A program made the position numbers and the translations under genes. Of a stretch of 64,000 bases of DNA, positions 44,791 to 55,430 are shown one piece after another (positions within the stretch are counted from its first letter, which is position 1; each line of letters opens with the position of its first letter). The stretch is taken from positions 29,859,690-29,923,689 of the forward strand of contig NC_067129.1 of the NCBI RefSeq assembly GCF_021347895.1. Reading direction: 5' to 3'. The notes under the pieces are model-generated. The model did not search any database, was not told the origin of the DNA, and saw only the letters and a program-made list of their open reading frames with translations. Origin of the DNA: Acanthochromis polyacanthus (lineage: Eukaryota; Chordata; Actinopteri; Pomacentridae).

Positions 44791-45250
44791 ATATGATGAG
44801 AGTTTACATACAAATCTTTCTTTCTTGTCTTCTTTTTTTGTTGTTTTACATGAGACATTTAAATCTGTTTTTGTCATTTTATTGATGTTCTCGTATTTCA
44901 AAAATGTGAAAAATAAAATGAGAAAATTCTGTAAAATTACACATTAACAAACAGATATCGTGGTCATGTTAGACATGTAAATCCGCTATTTACTTTTGCT
45001 GATGTTTTCGTGCATTTCAACAATCTGAAACATAAAATGAGAAAATTCAGTGAAATTACACTTTTTTTTTACCAATTTGGGTCGACTTAATTGTCTGATA
45101 ACCAGCTGTCATAAACAAAAAGTTGTGATTACAACTTTTTAACTGTTAATTTCGGATCATAAGATGTGAGTTTACATAGAAATCTTGTTTTCCATGTTCT
45201 TTGTTTTGTTTTTTACATTAGACCTATGTGTCTGCTTTTGTAACTTTATT

Positions 45251-46511
45251 TAGACCGTCCAGAAAAACGTGATTATGCGATGGCATGAATTTTCTGCATT
45301 AATCACCAAAATGCGGCTGATTATGTGGGGGTCAATTATTTCCCAAAAGGCCACATAATTCCCGCAAGAATCTCACATTTCCCAAAAAGAGAAATATGCG
45401 GGTCCCGCTTGAATTCAATATAAATATTTTATATTGAATTCTAATATAAATGGAATTGTGAGTGAGTTTTTATGTGACGCCCGGCCTGACGTCATCAGTT
45501 CACGCATTCACACACACTCTAGAAGCATGAGCTGATGCGGAGCGCGGCGCTCAGAGACAAAAAGCAAGAATGGCGAATGCTCAAAGATCACATTTACCTA
45601 CGAATATTTCAGCCAGAGACCGGGCAAAACACTACCCAGATTTACTGCACGAAAGTGGGGGGAGACTTTTTTTCTGGAGCACCGAGGAAAATCAACCGTG
45701 TTGCAGCACTTTGTTGCAGGCCAAGCCTGCTCCTTTAACCTAGGCACGTAGAAGTGGGCGTGTGTGTGTGTGAGTGTGTGTATGTGTGCGAGTAAAGAGT
45801 ACGTAATGGGGCCCGCAGCGAGTGTGTGTCGGTAGCAGAGACGGAGATATGTCGAGCTACACACGATGAGACAGAAGTTATTGAAAAGAAGTATGAGAAG
45901 TCGATGTATGCTCCAAACAGTAAGTGTGGACAGTCGCTGCTGTTAAATAAAGTGCCCCGTTCTTCCCAACTGCAAAGTTTTGTTGGACTACATATTAATT
46001 GTTACCACCAACGAGCCGTGCTAAGCTAGGCGGGCTAGCACTACCCGAGGCTGCCCAACCACGGTTCAGCAGCCGACAGAAACGGCTCGGTAACAACTTC
46101 TCCACGACACTGGAGCAGGTAGTTTGCTCTACCTCAAAGTATAACTAAGCAGAAAGAATGTTTTATTTTTGAGAAATTTGTGATTGAGGGATGTTTAAGT
46201 CATGCTTAAGCTGATAATAAATGAAACACTGGCAGCACTTACTGTGATGTGGCTGTTTATCTTTATTTTGCTCTTTTTCATTCAGTGGCAGCCTAGTAAC
46301 AGGATGTAGGAGAAGAATCACATTTTTTCCCAGTTCTTACATATTTCGCATCTTTTTGCATATTTCACAACTATTTGCATACTTTGCAGCTTTCGGCAAT
46401 TTCCCTGCATAAAATAGCATAAAAACCCTGCATATTTATTCGCATAATCAAGGATTTTTGCCCGCGGATTTTTGCCCGCGGATTTTTGCCCGCGTTTTTC
46501 TGGAGGATCTG
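45251..46511. mobile_element. hAT-like DNA element (CGGBP1-type)
   Basis: Terminal inverted repeats: left TAGACCGTCCAGAAAAACG; right, read inward, CAGATCCTCCAGAAAAACG (16 of 19 match). The hexamer TTTATT abuts both ends (45245-45250, 46512-46517). Both ends carry further inverted AT-rich words (GCATAATC/GATTATG). Near the right end a 16-bp unit with GCCCGCGGATTTTT is tandemly repeated about three times. It holds the small CGGBP1-like ORF at 45570-45743. Confidence 0.65.
45570..45743 (+). CDS. CGGBP1/hAT-like zinc-finger N-terminal fragment
   Basis: A 57-residue frame from ATG at 45570 to TAG at 45741. It contains NISARDRAKHYPDLLHESGG then RLFFWSTEENQPCC. The layout (short basic leader, then F/Y..LLHE.GG.LF and a Cys pair) resembles the BED-type DNA-binding N-terminus of CGGBP1 and related fish hAT transposases. 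The His pair normally found later is missing, and no catalytic domain follows, so this is a transposon relic and not a host gene. The similarity is from memory of the family pattern and is tentative. Confidence 0.45.
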   Translation: MANAQRSHLPTNISARDRAKHYPDLLHESGGRLFFWSTEENQPCCSTLLQAKPAPLT

Positions 46512-46860
46512 TTTATTGAAATTTGGTGTATTTCAGAAATCTGAACAATAAAACAAGAAAATTTAGTGAAATTACACATTTTTTACCAATTTGAGTTGAC
46601 TTAATTGTCTGATAACCCGCTGTAATTAAACAAAAAGTTGTGATTCTAATAACTGTCTATACTCTCTGTTCATTTTGGATTAAAATAAGAGTTTTTACAG
46701 ATAACTCTATGTAAAACTTCTGTTCTGTCTTCTTTGTTTTGTTTCTTTTATATTAGACATATAATTTATTTTCATGCATTCCAAAAATCTGAAAAATAGA
46801 ATGAGAAAATTATGTGAAATTGAAAATTTTTCACCAATTTGGGTTGATAACTGGGTTTGT

Positions 46861-47942
46861 GTGACTGCTTTGCGTTGTTGTTTGGTTTTGTTCTAGCAGA
46901 TAACAAAAAGATATCCTGGTTTTGTTGAACTAACCTTATAATCTGAAATGTGTTTCCTGCTGTTGCTTCTGGATGAAACAGACATTCACCCTCCCGGGAT
47001 AACTCGGACACAAAATGGATTTTCATTGTTTGACCTTTGAGGAAGGTCCTTCACTTTGCATAATCAGAGCCTGCTACGGAGCAGCTATTGTCCGGCGTTT
47101 CACTCGTCGGTCGTGCTTTAGCGACTGTGGGCCTCTGGTTTGTGAATTAGCAGCAGGTCATGGCGGGTTATTGCGCTCAGTCCATCAGCGCTGCCTCCAT
47201 CCGGCCGACCTCTAACGCACATCCAGGCTAATCAGCAGCAGGACAGCACCTCTCACACTCCACTCTGCTCGCCTCCACCCATTGAAATGCACGACGCCGT
47301 TCACACTCCCGTGCTCTCAGCCCAGCCTTTGTTTTCGCCACATGCTCCTGCAGCCCTCCGCTGTTTATTAACCATTCCGATGGAGGCTTTAATCAAATTT
47401 GCACCACGCAGAGCAATTCATTCCTTCGCAGTGACAAACAACATTACTAATGACAAGGTCGAAAACAGCACCCAGCAGACGCTGGCATTAAAGGAGACAG
47501 TCTGCAACGATGCTGTTTTAGAGGCAACAAAGAGAAGTCATGACATCCTCAGACTACAACAGATTGTTTTTAAGGAAAATGGGCCTAAAGTTCTTATTTG
47601 TTCAATGCCTTAGAGTTAAAATGGGATTTTTTAAATATTATTGCACTTCCTGTCTGTATTGTGTTGAACCTTCTACAAGGTCTTTCAGGTGACATTTAAT
47701 GGACAAATTATATAGTATCCAAGAGTACTGAACACCCATGTGCAATATCACAAGTATTACCTCTTATGGGCAATCACAAAAAGATACTTCAGACACACAA
47801 TATTCAAAATACAGGCCCCAAAATAGAAACTCCCAGGTTAGGAAATCTGTTCAGCTGGGATTTCCAGTCAGTCCACCTGCATGAACATGGTTCTAAAATG
47901 AGCTCTGAACTTTCCCACTTTGGACCTGTGGGTTGCATCTGT
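46861..47942. other. Intergenic; candidate conserved block at 47030-47540
   Basis: 47030-47540 is GC-balanced and non-repetitive, with words such as TTTGCATAATCAGAGCC and AATTAGCAGCAGGTCATG. It has no coherent exon structure, although a 108-aa frame is open at 47287-47613. Confidence 0.35.
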
Positions 47943-48562
47943 TGGCGCTTTTCCACTAGCAGGTATTCGGCTTGACTTGACTCAACTCGGTTTAGGTTTG
48001 TTACCATTACATTTGAGCAGTACCTCATTGTGGGCGGAGTCATCATAGCACGGCATCCTGGAAGTACCTGAACATCATTAGCGACACAAACGCAACACGA
48101 CAATGGAAGACATGGAGGCGATGGTATACCTGCTGCTCGCTCTGTGGCTTTTTGTCAGATTCAAAGTAAAAGAAGAGAGTCAAAGAAAGCTCAGGGCGGC
48201 GAGTCGAAACTTTCAAGAGAACAGGAGAGTTTGGGAGGCGATCTAGCAGTATCGAGCTGAAGACAAGAGGATACGAACTAGATGATGTATGAGGGCAAGC
48301 TAATGCTAGTTTGCTACAGGTATCGTATACAACCCTGTAATGGCTGCAGTTTGTCGCAATTGAGTAATAAAATATGTATGCTGTGTAGTGTCATACCTCC
48401 CTGTCCAATCAGTGGCCTGTACTCTGTAGACGTCGACTCAGCTCGCTTGGAACCCTGGCCGAGTCGGTACAAAAAAGTACCTGTTACCTCGTACCACGTC
48501 TTAATGGAAAACCTCACAAACCGATAGACTCCAGTCGAGTAGGTGCTAGTGGAAAAGCGCCA
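47943..48562. mobile_element. 620-bp TIR DNA element
   Basis: The ends are perfect 19-bp inverted repeats, TGGCGCTTTTCCACTAGCA at left and its complement at 48544-48562. Subterminal TCGGCTTGACTTGACTCAAC and GTCGACTCAGCTCGCTTGGA are inverted versions of each other, typical of an abundant fish DNA-transposon family (GGCTCGACTCGGCTCG words). No clear target duplication. Non-autonomous. Confidence 0.8.
48103..48246 (+). CDS. Small ORF inside the 620-bp TIR element
   Basis: 47 residues from ATG to TAG: MEDMEAMVYLLLALWLFVRF then KVKEESQRKLRAASRNFQEN and RRVWEAI. It has a hydrophobic helix followed by a basic/amphipathic helix. In related autonomous elements this position would be the start of an ORF. 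Here it ends early, so it is probably a truncated relic. Function not recognised. Confidence 0.35.
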   Translation: MEDMEAMVYLLLALWLFVRFKVKEESQRKLRAASRNFQENRRVWEAI

Positions 48563-48899
48563 CAAGTTTCCATCATGGCTCCACATCCAATGAAAATTCA
48601 ATTCTCAAAGACAGAAAAGGATCCAGGAGGACCAACTAAATATCAGTGAAACACCGTGCCACCAGTAATCAGGAGGTGTAGAAGGAGCCATAGTACCACT
48701 AATCATTCCTGCAGTGGTTGTGTTTCTGAAATGGCAGCACAATGAACTACTTTCACAATCTAACTGTGAAAAACAGACAGCAGTTATCAGTAGAAATGAG
48801 AGTTTCTGTCAAGCTCAGTGTGAAGGACCATTTAAAAAGCCAACATCTATGGATGGAGGACAAGGAAAACAAAATTTTCTTTGTCTTCAATGCAAGACT

Positions 48900-49450
48900 A
48901 AACTTTAGCTAAAGAACATTCAAAGAAGTCTGATGAATACTGGAATCACAGTGAATGTGTAGTCCTGACAGTGAAGCATGGAGAAATTTCGTGCATCTTC
49001 GTGGTACTTTTGTGTCACTTTCTGTGGTCGTAGATTGATCAGGTCTACCACAGTGAGTGAATAGTCCTGACAGTGAAGGATGGTGACATGTTGTGTCTCT
49101 TTGTGGTACTTCTGTGTTTTTTTCTGTGGCAGTTTTCTGTCCCTCCCCTATGTGTGGATCATGGAGCCATTTTGTGTCTCTCCTGACCAGGACTAGCACA
49201 GTGAATCCATAGTCCTAACAGTGAAGCACCAAGGTAGGAGTGAGATGATTTAGGGCTGCATGAGTGTGAACGTTGTCGGGCAGATGGCATTTATAGATGC
49301 ACCATGAATGTTTGTGGATAAACCAAAACACTAACAGACAAGATGAGTCCAAGTCTGAAGAAGATATTCCAGCATGAAAACTATCCAAAACACACTGCTG
49401 AAATCCCACACGTTTTTACTGAAGGAAAAGGGGAAGACTTGAGCCTTTTA
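48900..49450 (+). pseudogene. Tc1/mariner transposase relic with internal duplications
   Basis: IFQHENYPKHTAEIPHVF around 49365-49415 corresponds to the second catalytic Asp segment (QHDNDPKHTA) with Asp changed to Glu. Upstream, TAGTCCTGACAGTGAAG.ATGG occurs three times (48960, 49060, 49211) where VKHGGGN is normally encoded once, so the relic has internal repeats. Many stops; not functional. Confidence 0.65.
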
Positions 49451-51373
49451 AAGAGAATGGTTGAGCAACAAAACTCCTCCAGCAAAGAGCTGCTAAAAAT
49501 AGTGTCTGTAGCATAAGAGAACATCTCTTTAGAACTTTGTGCAACACTGTTACCCTCCACGCTGAGACGGATTAAGACTGTCGTTAAAAATAAGGAAAGA
49601 TTTGAATCTCAGAAATGAAAGATGTACTGACTTTAGTTACAGTGATACTGCTCATTCTGTTGCTGCACATGGTAAATAGTTCTACTGCAAATTTACCATC
49701 TGTTCTACTGTTTTTATCTACAAGGTTTTGCTTTATTTGACTTTCTGAAATGCCCAGGTATGCTCTTGTCAACAATCCAATGCAAATCAACCATCAGACC
49801 GGACATTAGGTGCACTTATCATTTAGAAACAACAAAAGACTCATGGGATTTATGCATATTACTCTATTGATTGGTCTGATGGTGGAGATGCAACTTGTTA
49901 CTTACAGTCCAAAAACATGACCCTGTTTAATTAAGGAAAGACAATGAGTTAATTGTGTTTGAGATGGAGATCGAGGAATTGAACCGTAACACCAGGAAGT
50001 CAAAGTTATCAAATGTGCAAATGAACAGAATGTAAAGGAATTAGACATGCTAGTGCACACGAATGCACCACCAGCAACCTTTTAATATTCTGCTCTGGCA
50101 ATGAAGCAGCTTCACAAACTGAATTGTTAAATGTTGATTCCGACTTCCCGTTCCTTCGTGCCAGTGTTTTAAAAATGTCCTATTTGGCATCAGGCAGCAT
50201 CCCTGCTTGTTCAGCAGTGAAGAAACTCCTCATTTCAAAGTCTGATTGATCTCGACACAACATGTAGACAAGGGTTTCATAACCATCTCTGAGTCACAAA
50301 AATGTTCTGGCATGAATTAAACAGGTTAGATTGATTAGTGTATTTTTGTTCAGTTGATTCTGGCATAAGATTTGCTTCAGCTTCGAGCTGGAAATGGTGA
50401 TATGAGATCATAGTGTCAGTTCCTAAACAGAAACCTTTATTACTGCAAGAAATGACGTCTGGAAATAGGTTCATACAGTGTTTCTTGTCCATTTAAAATC
50501 CACTTAAACATATATAATGAGCAAAATTAACAATCACGACTCCACATTGGAACTCCAGTTGACTGATGATAATCTCAAAAATGGAGTCACACTTTCTGGG
50601 TTTCTTGCGTAAGAAACCTGCCGAACATTAATCCTGTCAACTTTTTTTAACTTTTGTTTCAATCTCAAGATATGTAATGCCAGTGGTGCAATCAATGGAA
50701 TCAATGGGCGACAATCAACAAGCAAACAGACAGAACTTCTAATCAGTTAAACTCAAAAGCAGTGAAGTCATGGATTTAAACTGACCTACAGGTACAGGAA
50801 GCTCCAGTAATTACTCTGAAATGTTCCAGGTGTGCGCAGCAGACATGCAATGTCAGCCAATAACTTGAATGAGTCAAATACTGAAATTATGATGAGTTGA
50901 ACAAGGAAGTCTGTCGAGGACATCTCCATAATCTATGACAGACTAGAACTTCGACTATTCACTTTCTGTTGAAGAAAAGTAACTCTGTTTCTGTAGAAAT
51001 ACCTAATTCTGTATCAATTTAAAATTTTAAACATGAGTTTTTGATCCAACAAAGTCAAGAAAATGCCTAAATACTCTTGGGTATCTTTAAATACTTGGAT
51101 ATCCAAATATTTGTACTCAGAGACCCTCTCAATGCGCTACCCAGTCAGAGTGGTGATGATTTCTGTGGCTTTTGTTTAGTCTTGCATTGAGAGCAAGATT
51201 TACCAGGAGACGTCCATCTAATGCTTGTTGCAGGTTGGTGATTTCTCTATCATTATCCTTCTACAGAATCAGCTTGAATATCACAACTTACCACCGTATA
51301 GTGTAGTGTAGTTTTACTTTAGCTGCCAAGAGTGGGGATGGTTTCATGAAGAGAAACATCATAGATCTTCATA
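49451..51373. other. Intergenic, nothing recognised
   Basis: AT-rich, short ORFs only, no repeat landmark that I can name. Confidence 0.4.
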
Positions 51374-52135
51374 TTCTAGAGCAGTGGTGTCAAATGTATG
51401 GGACAACTTTGCAAGGTGTAAAAATTACAGGGAAGACAGTGAACATGGTGCAACATGATGTCAGCTTTAGTACAAAAGAGCTTGGTTTGGTTGAACCCTA
51501 TTGTTGATTTACTGCAACAACTTTTTATGTATAAATTTCACACATATACAAGGAAGGGGGGTAACTTAACCGTCTTCCTTAATAGTTTCCGCTGTAGCTT
51601 GTTTGGTGTGGTGGTCAGGATTACTGCACAGAAGTGGAAATGAATGTAAATTTGAAATAATCTCTCGCTCTTGATAAGTAGTTTTTTCTACAGTTGACTC
51701 CGAACTGTCTAAAAATGACTCAAAAACTGTTGTTTTGAACAGATTCAAAGTCATTTTAAAGTAGTTTACAGTAATTTCAAAGAGTTTTAAGGTTATTTTG
51801 GATAATTCTTTTGTAAGTTCTTACATTTTTTGTTGCTTTGGAGAAAATTTCAAGTTATTTTGGACAAGTTTCAATTTGTTTTGGACAATTTTAGACTGAG
51901 AAGAAATAAAACAAACTGGGTCAATAAAATAAATGCAGTACGGCTCAGACACAGTGAACAGATGAGCAAGTTGTTGGAAGATACATTCAGCATGGAGAAA
52001 CATCTCTCTACAGATGATGTGCAGAGTTTCTAGAGGTTGTAAAAATGTAAATAGCGAGATATCTGTAGTATTTAGAGCCACCATAAAGTAAAACACTACA
52101 TTGTTTAGTTCCAGATATCTGTGACTGAATGTTTT

Positions 52136-52659
52136 TGTCACACTCCCTGTGCCAGTGCTCTGATTCAGCCAATTTGGAACAGCTGAGGAGAAACTCAGCT
52201 GAGGAGAAGCTCAGCTGAACTCAATGGACAATCAACTCAGTATAAAGCCTGGATCCGCCGATAGCTCCAGTGCCGGTTCATTGCGCCATCATCCAAGCCC
52301 ATGACGCACTCTGCTAAACCCTGCACACCATTCCTCATCTCCTGCACTTTCTGGACTCAATCTCCCCTTTGGACTAATTACCTGTTTCCCTGCCCACTTC
52401 CAACCTTCCAAACCCAGGGCTTCCGTGAGTCTCCCTACCCCGTAGTTTAGTTATTGTTTTATGTTTAGTTCTACTCGGCCCTCGGGTCCACCCTTAGTTT
52501 AGTTTTGTTCAGTTTACCTTCTCCTCCCTGCAGTTCCCCCCGGCTTCCTTTATTCAGCGCTTTCTGTTCGTATTTATTCTTATTTTTTTCATTAAATCTT
52601 TATTAATCTCACCCACTCATCTGTGCCTGCTGCTTGGGTTCACATGCCAGATCGTGACA
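52136..52659 (+). mobile_element. Solo LTR with 5-bp target duplication
   Basis: The 524-bp unit starts TGTCACACTCCCTGTGCC and ends CAGATCGTGACA (TG..CA with TGTCAC/GTGACA terminal inversion). It is flanked by GTTTT at 52131-52135 and 52660-52664. A TATAAA at 52241-52246 would be its promoter, and ATTAAA near 52593 a polyadenylation signal. No internal gag/pol region is present, so it is a recombined solo LTR, probably of a Gypsy-type retrotransposon. Confidence 0.82.
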
Positions 52660-53109
52660 GTTTTGGGCCATTGTAGACACTCTGATCTATAAGTTGTAAT
52701 GAGTAAATGGTAAACTGAGGCATTTTAGTGTTGAAATTGCATGTATTTTCCTTGAGAAAATTCAGGTTGTTTATGTTTAGTCAAAAAATATTTCAATAAA
52801 TGTGAAAAACTTGAGAATGTTTTGGGATTTTTTTGCACTAAAACTAAAGGAAATATTTGGAGTTGTTATTTAGGGGCTAAATACCAAGGGTGTGAGTTGG
52901 CCATTTTGAATGGTGATTCATATTTTGAACAATATTGTGTTATTTATGGAACTTTTTAAAAAAGCTGTACATTCAAACAGGGTAATCCCACGAAAGCTCA
53001 AATTTGGATGTACACCAGGCCTAGGGGATCAAAAGTTATTAAAATTCTCCATAAAAGTCTGAGGGAGTGAAAATGGCGACCAGCAGATTGTGGCCATTTT
53101 GGATGTTTC

Positions 53110-53420
53110 CACATGGAACAGGAAGTGCTGTCTAACAGGCCTGTACATGCTTCAATCTGCCGCAAACTTTACATGTATGATCAGACTCCAACCCTGATGA
53201 CATTCACAGGCCAATTTACAGTCACAGCAATAACACCACCTTACGGACATTTTGGATGGCTCACCATGAAACAGGAAGTGCTGTCGAAATACATATGTCG
53301 CATGTACATGCTCCAGTCTGCCTCAAACTTTACATGTGTGATCAAAGTCCAGCCTTCATCAGATACATGGGCCGAAATACACTGTCAGTTGCAGTGCCAC
53401 CTGCTGGACATGCTTTGATC
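53110..53420. repeat. 155-bp tandem duplication
   Basis: Two copies share GAA(C)AGGAAGTGCTGTC, TGTACATGCT.CA.TCTGCC and CAAACTTTACATGT.TGATCA. They start at ~53115 and ~53268, inside the hAT-type element. Confidence 0.8.
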
Positions 53421-53639
53421 CGTTGACCAGCAGGGATGTGAGGACCTGTTCAACGCTATAGGTTATTAAGCTCTGATTTTACTGGTCCGGCTCATTTCAG
53501 AGCAAATTGGGCTGAATGTGGCCCTTGAACATCCCCGTTCTAGAAGAAGCAACATCTCAGACATCTGAAGAAAAAAATAAAGCTTCTAAATGTTTAACTT
53601 TGTGACACAAAGATGAGCTTGAGAAGTTAAATCAATTAC

Positions 53640-54460
53640 CAGAGAGGCGCTTTATGATTCTGAATGCCTTCTCTGCAGCACTCAGAGAATCAGTGGAACT
53701 GCCCAAAAACAAAACCAAACAAAAAACATCAGCTCCAACAACTTCCTGTAAACTCTACAGCCTGAATGTGTGTGTTCACCTGCAGGACTCCCACCGAGCC
53801 TCTGGATGTACACGAGGGCCTGACGCACGACCAGATGTTGTTGTGCTGCCGCCGCAGAGTCGCTCGCATTTTCATTAATCATTATCCCGCCACCTCTGCT
53901 GCTCTCCTCTTAAACAATCGAGCATATGGCCTGCCTTGTCTGCCACAAAAAAAAAAGAAATGCTCCACCCGGCCGGCAGTTCATCAAGGTACCACATGAT
54001 GAAGCAGGCCGAGCCGCTGATCTCCCTCTAATTTAATGATAACTATCACCTGTTCTCTGACTGCGGCACCACACTCTAGATGCTTTGTGAGTAATTGGTC
54101 TGTGCCTTTTGCTTGATTAATTTGATTGCTACATTTTTCACTGTCCCCTCTCTGGTGATTGCTGCGGCGCTACAGGTGCTGGGTTTCATTAATTATGTCC
54201 CTAATTGGTTTGGAAATGTTGCACGCAAGTTTGTTTTGGGGCGGAGGGGGGAAGCAGGGTGGCGGTTTGTTGTGAGGCGCGAAGCCACACAGAGCAATTT
54301 GTGTGTTTGTGCTACTTAAAAAGACAAATGAACCTCATCTCTTTAGCAGATTGCGGTGAAGATTCCAGAACTCGAGGACAATAAGCCGCTGGGATCGTTG
54401 GAGAAGCAAAACACAGTCGAACGTCCTCTGTGATGGGTTTGATGAATTATTCAAAGACTG
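53640..54460. other. Non-repetitive block, candidate conserved non-coding element
   Basis: Contains CATTTTCATTAATCATTATC, TAATTTAATGATAACTATCA, TTGATTAATTTGATTGC and TTTCATTAATTATGTCCCTA, that is, many TAAT homeodomain cores in otherwise GC-balanced unique DNA. A splice-like segment at 53780-53860 is open on both strands but matches no family I know. This is the best CNE candidate in the window, on texture alone. Confidence 0.4.
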
Positions 54461-54879
54461 GAATTAGAAATATGACAAATGGTCAACATATAAAGACCAC
54501 AGGACTCTACCTGCTGATTGAGAGTGCAGCAGAAGGTGACTGACGGCAACTTATGATGACAAAGCGAATAAATCACAGCATATCTGTGACAGTTTTGGCT
54601 TCTGGTTTTGTTTTGTTTTTTAGTTTTTGAACATGACCCTGTTTGTTTCTTTTCCCCATGTCATTTTCCCTTTGTTTGTATATATCCAAGTCTCCTTTCA
54701 GTTATTTTCTACTTCCTCCCTTTGTGTGTTTTCCCTCCTTTTTTGATTGTTTTTCCACCCTCATCTGATTCACTTGAATCTCATAGCCCAGTCAGCACTC
54801 TGTGCGTATAATCTTCTTCCTTTCACTTTTACTGGTCTGTTTGCCTCCTGCATTTTGTTTTACTTTGTACAAATAGAAG

Positions 54880-54916
54880 ATTTCTATTCAGGTGCAAATA
54901 CTTTTTCATGGCACTG
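54880..54916. mobile_element. Solo Tc1-type terminal repeat
   Basis: GTGCAAATACTTTTTCATGG followed by CACTG|TA is the outer end of a Tc1 element (..ACTTTTTCACGGCACTGTA). It abuts the MITE at the TA dinucleotide. Confidence 0.6.
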
Positions 54917-54918
54917 TA

Positions 54919-54996
54919 CACCCCCTGTCAAAAGTTTTGAGATGGGTTCTAATTTATTTGAATGAGAAAGTGTCTCAAAACCTTTGACAGGGGGTG
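54919..54996. mobile_element. Hairpin MITE of Tc1/mariner type
   Basis: CACCCCCTGTCAAAAGTTTT (left) and its inverse AAAACCTTTGACAGGGGGTG (right) enclose a ~25-bp loop. The whole is bounded by TA on both sides (54917-54918, 54997-54998). This is an almost perfect palindrome of ~78 bp. Confidence 0.75.
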
Positions 54997-55000
54997 TATA

Positions 55001-55430
55001 TACAGTTGCAAGAAAAAGTATGGAAACCCTTTGGGATTACTTGGATTTCTGCATAAATTGATCATAAAATGTTTTCTGGTCTTCATCTGCTCTACAACAA
55101 CAGACAGACACAATCTGCACAAAAATCACAAATCACAAAAGATGATATGTTTTTATTGAATATAACATGTAAACATTCAAAATGCAGGGTGGAAAAAGTA
55201 TGTGAAACTTTGGATTGAATAACTGGTTGACCCTCCTTTGGCAGCAATAAGCTCAACCAAAGATTTCCTGCAGCTGCAGATCAGACCTGCATGACGGTCA
55301 GGAGGAATTCTGGACCATTCCTCTTTACAAAACTGTTTCAGTTCAGCAGTATTCTTGGGGTGTCTGGTGTGAATCGCTCTCTTAAGGTCATGCCACAGCA
55401 TCTCAATCGGGTTGAGGTCAGGACTCTTGC
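55001..55430 (-). pseudogene. Tc1 transposase C-terminus with terminal repeat
   Basis: The terminal repeat CAGTTGCAAGAAAAAGTATG starts at the TA at 54999. The minus strand at 55177-55401 reads MLWHDLKRAIHTRHPKNTAE, then FCKEEWSRIPPDRHAGLI and AAKGGSTSY, the C-terminal end of a Tc1 transposase. Truncated upstream at ~55430. Confidence 0.85.

Larger units (their letters stand above)
44870..46860. repeat. ~250-bp tandem repeat array, interrupted by a hAT-like element
   Basis: Units share AAAATAAAATGAGAAAATT (44911, 45031, 46546 and 46795 variants), GTGAAATTACAC, ACCAATTTGGGT.GACTTAA, TTGTCTGATAACC.GCTGT and AACAAAAAGTTGTGATT. After subtracting the 1.26-kb insertion at 45251-46511, the unit spacing is ~250-260 bp. 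The first unit is truncated. Confidence 0.75.
51382..53537. mobile_element. hAT-type element with TCTAGA target duplication, carrying a solo LTR
   Basis: TTCTAGAG (51374-51381) and TTCTAGAA (53538-53545) flank it. This fits the 8-bp nTCTAGAn target preference of many vertebrate hAT elements. The left end CAGTGGTGTCAAATG is mirrored by the right end TTGAACATCCCCG (inverse CGGGGATGTTCAA). It contains a TTTTGGACAA-type array (51700-51900), an inserted LTR (52136-52659) and a 155-bp duplication (53110-53420). No transposase remains. Confidence 0.7.

Noticed and set aside
47287..47613. 108-aa plus-strand ORF
   Set aside because: No domain, no homologue recognised and no splice context. Chance open frame in GC-balanced unique DNA.
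53764..53860. Possible exon between CACCTGCAG and CCGCCGCAG
   Set aside because: Open on both strands, but neither translation resembles a known protein and there is no matching donor or phase partner. Kept only as part of a CNE candidate.
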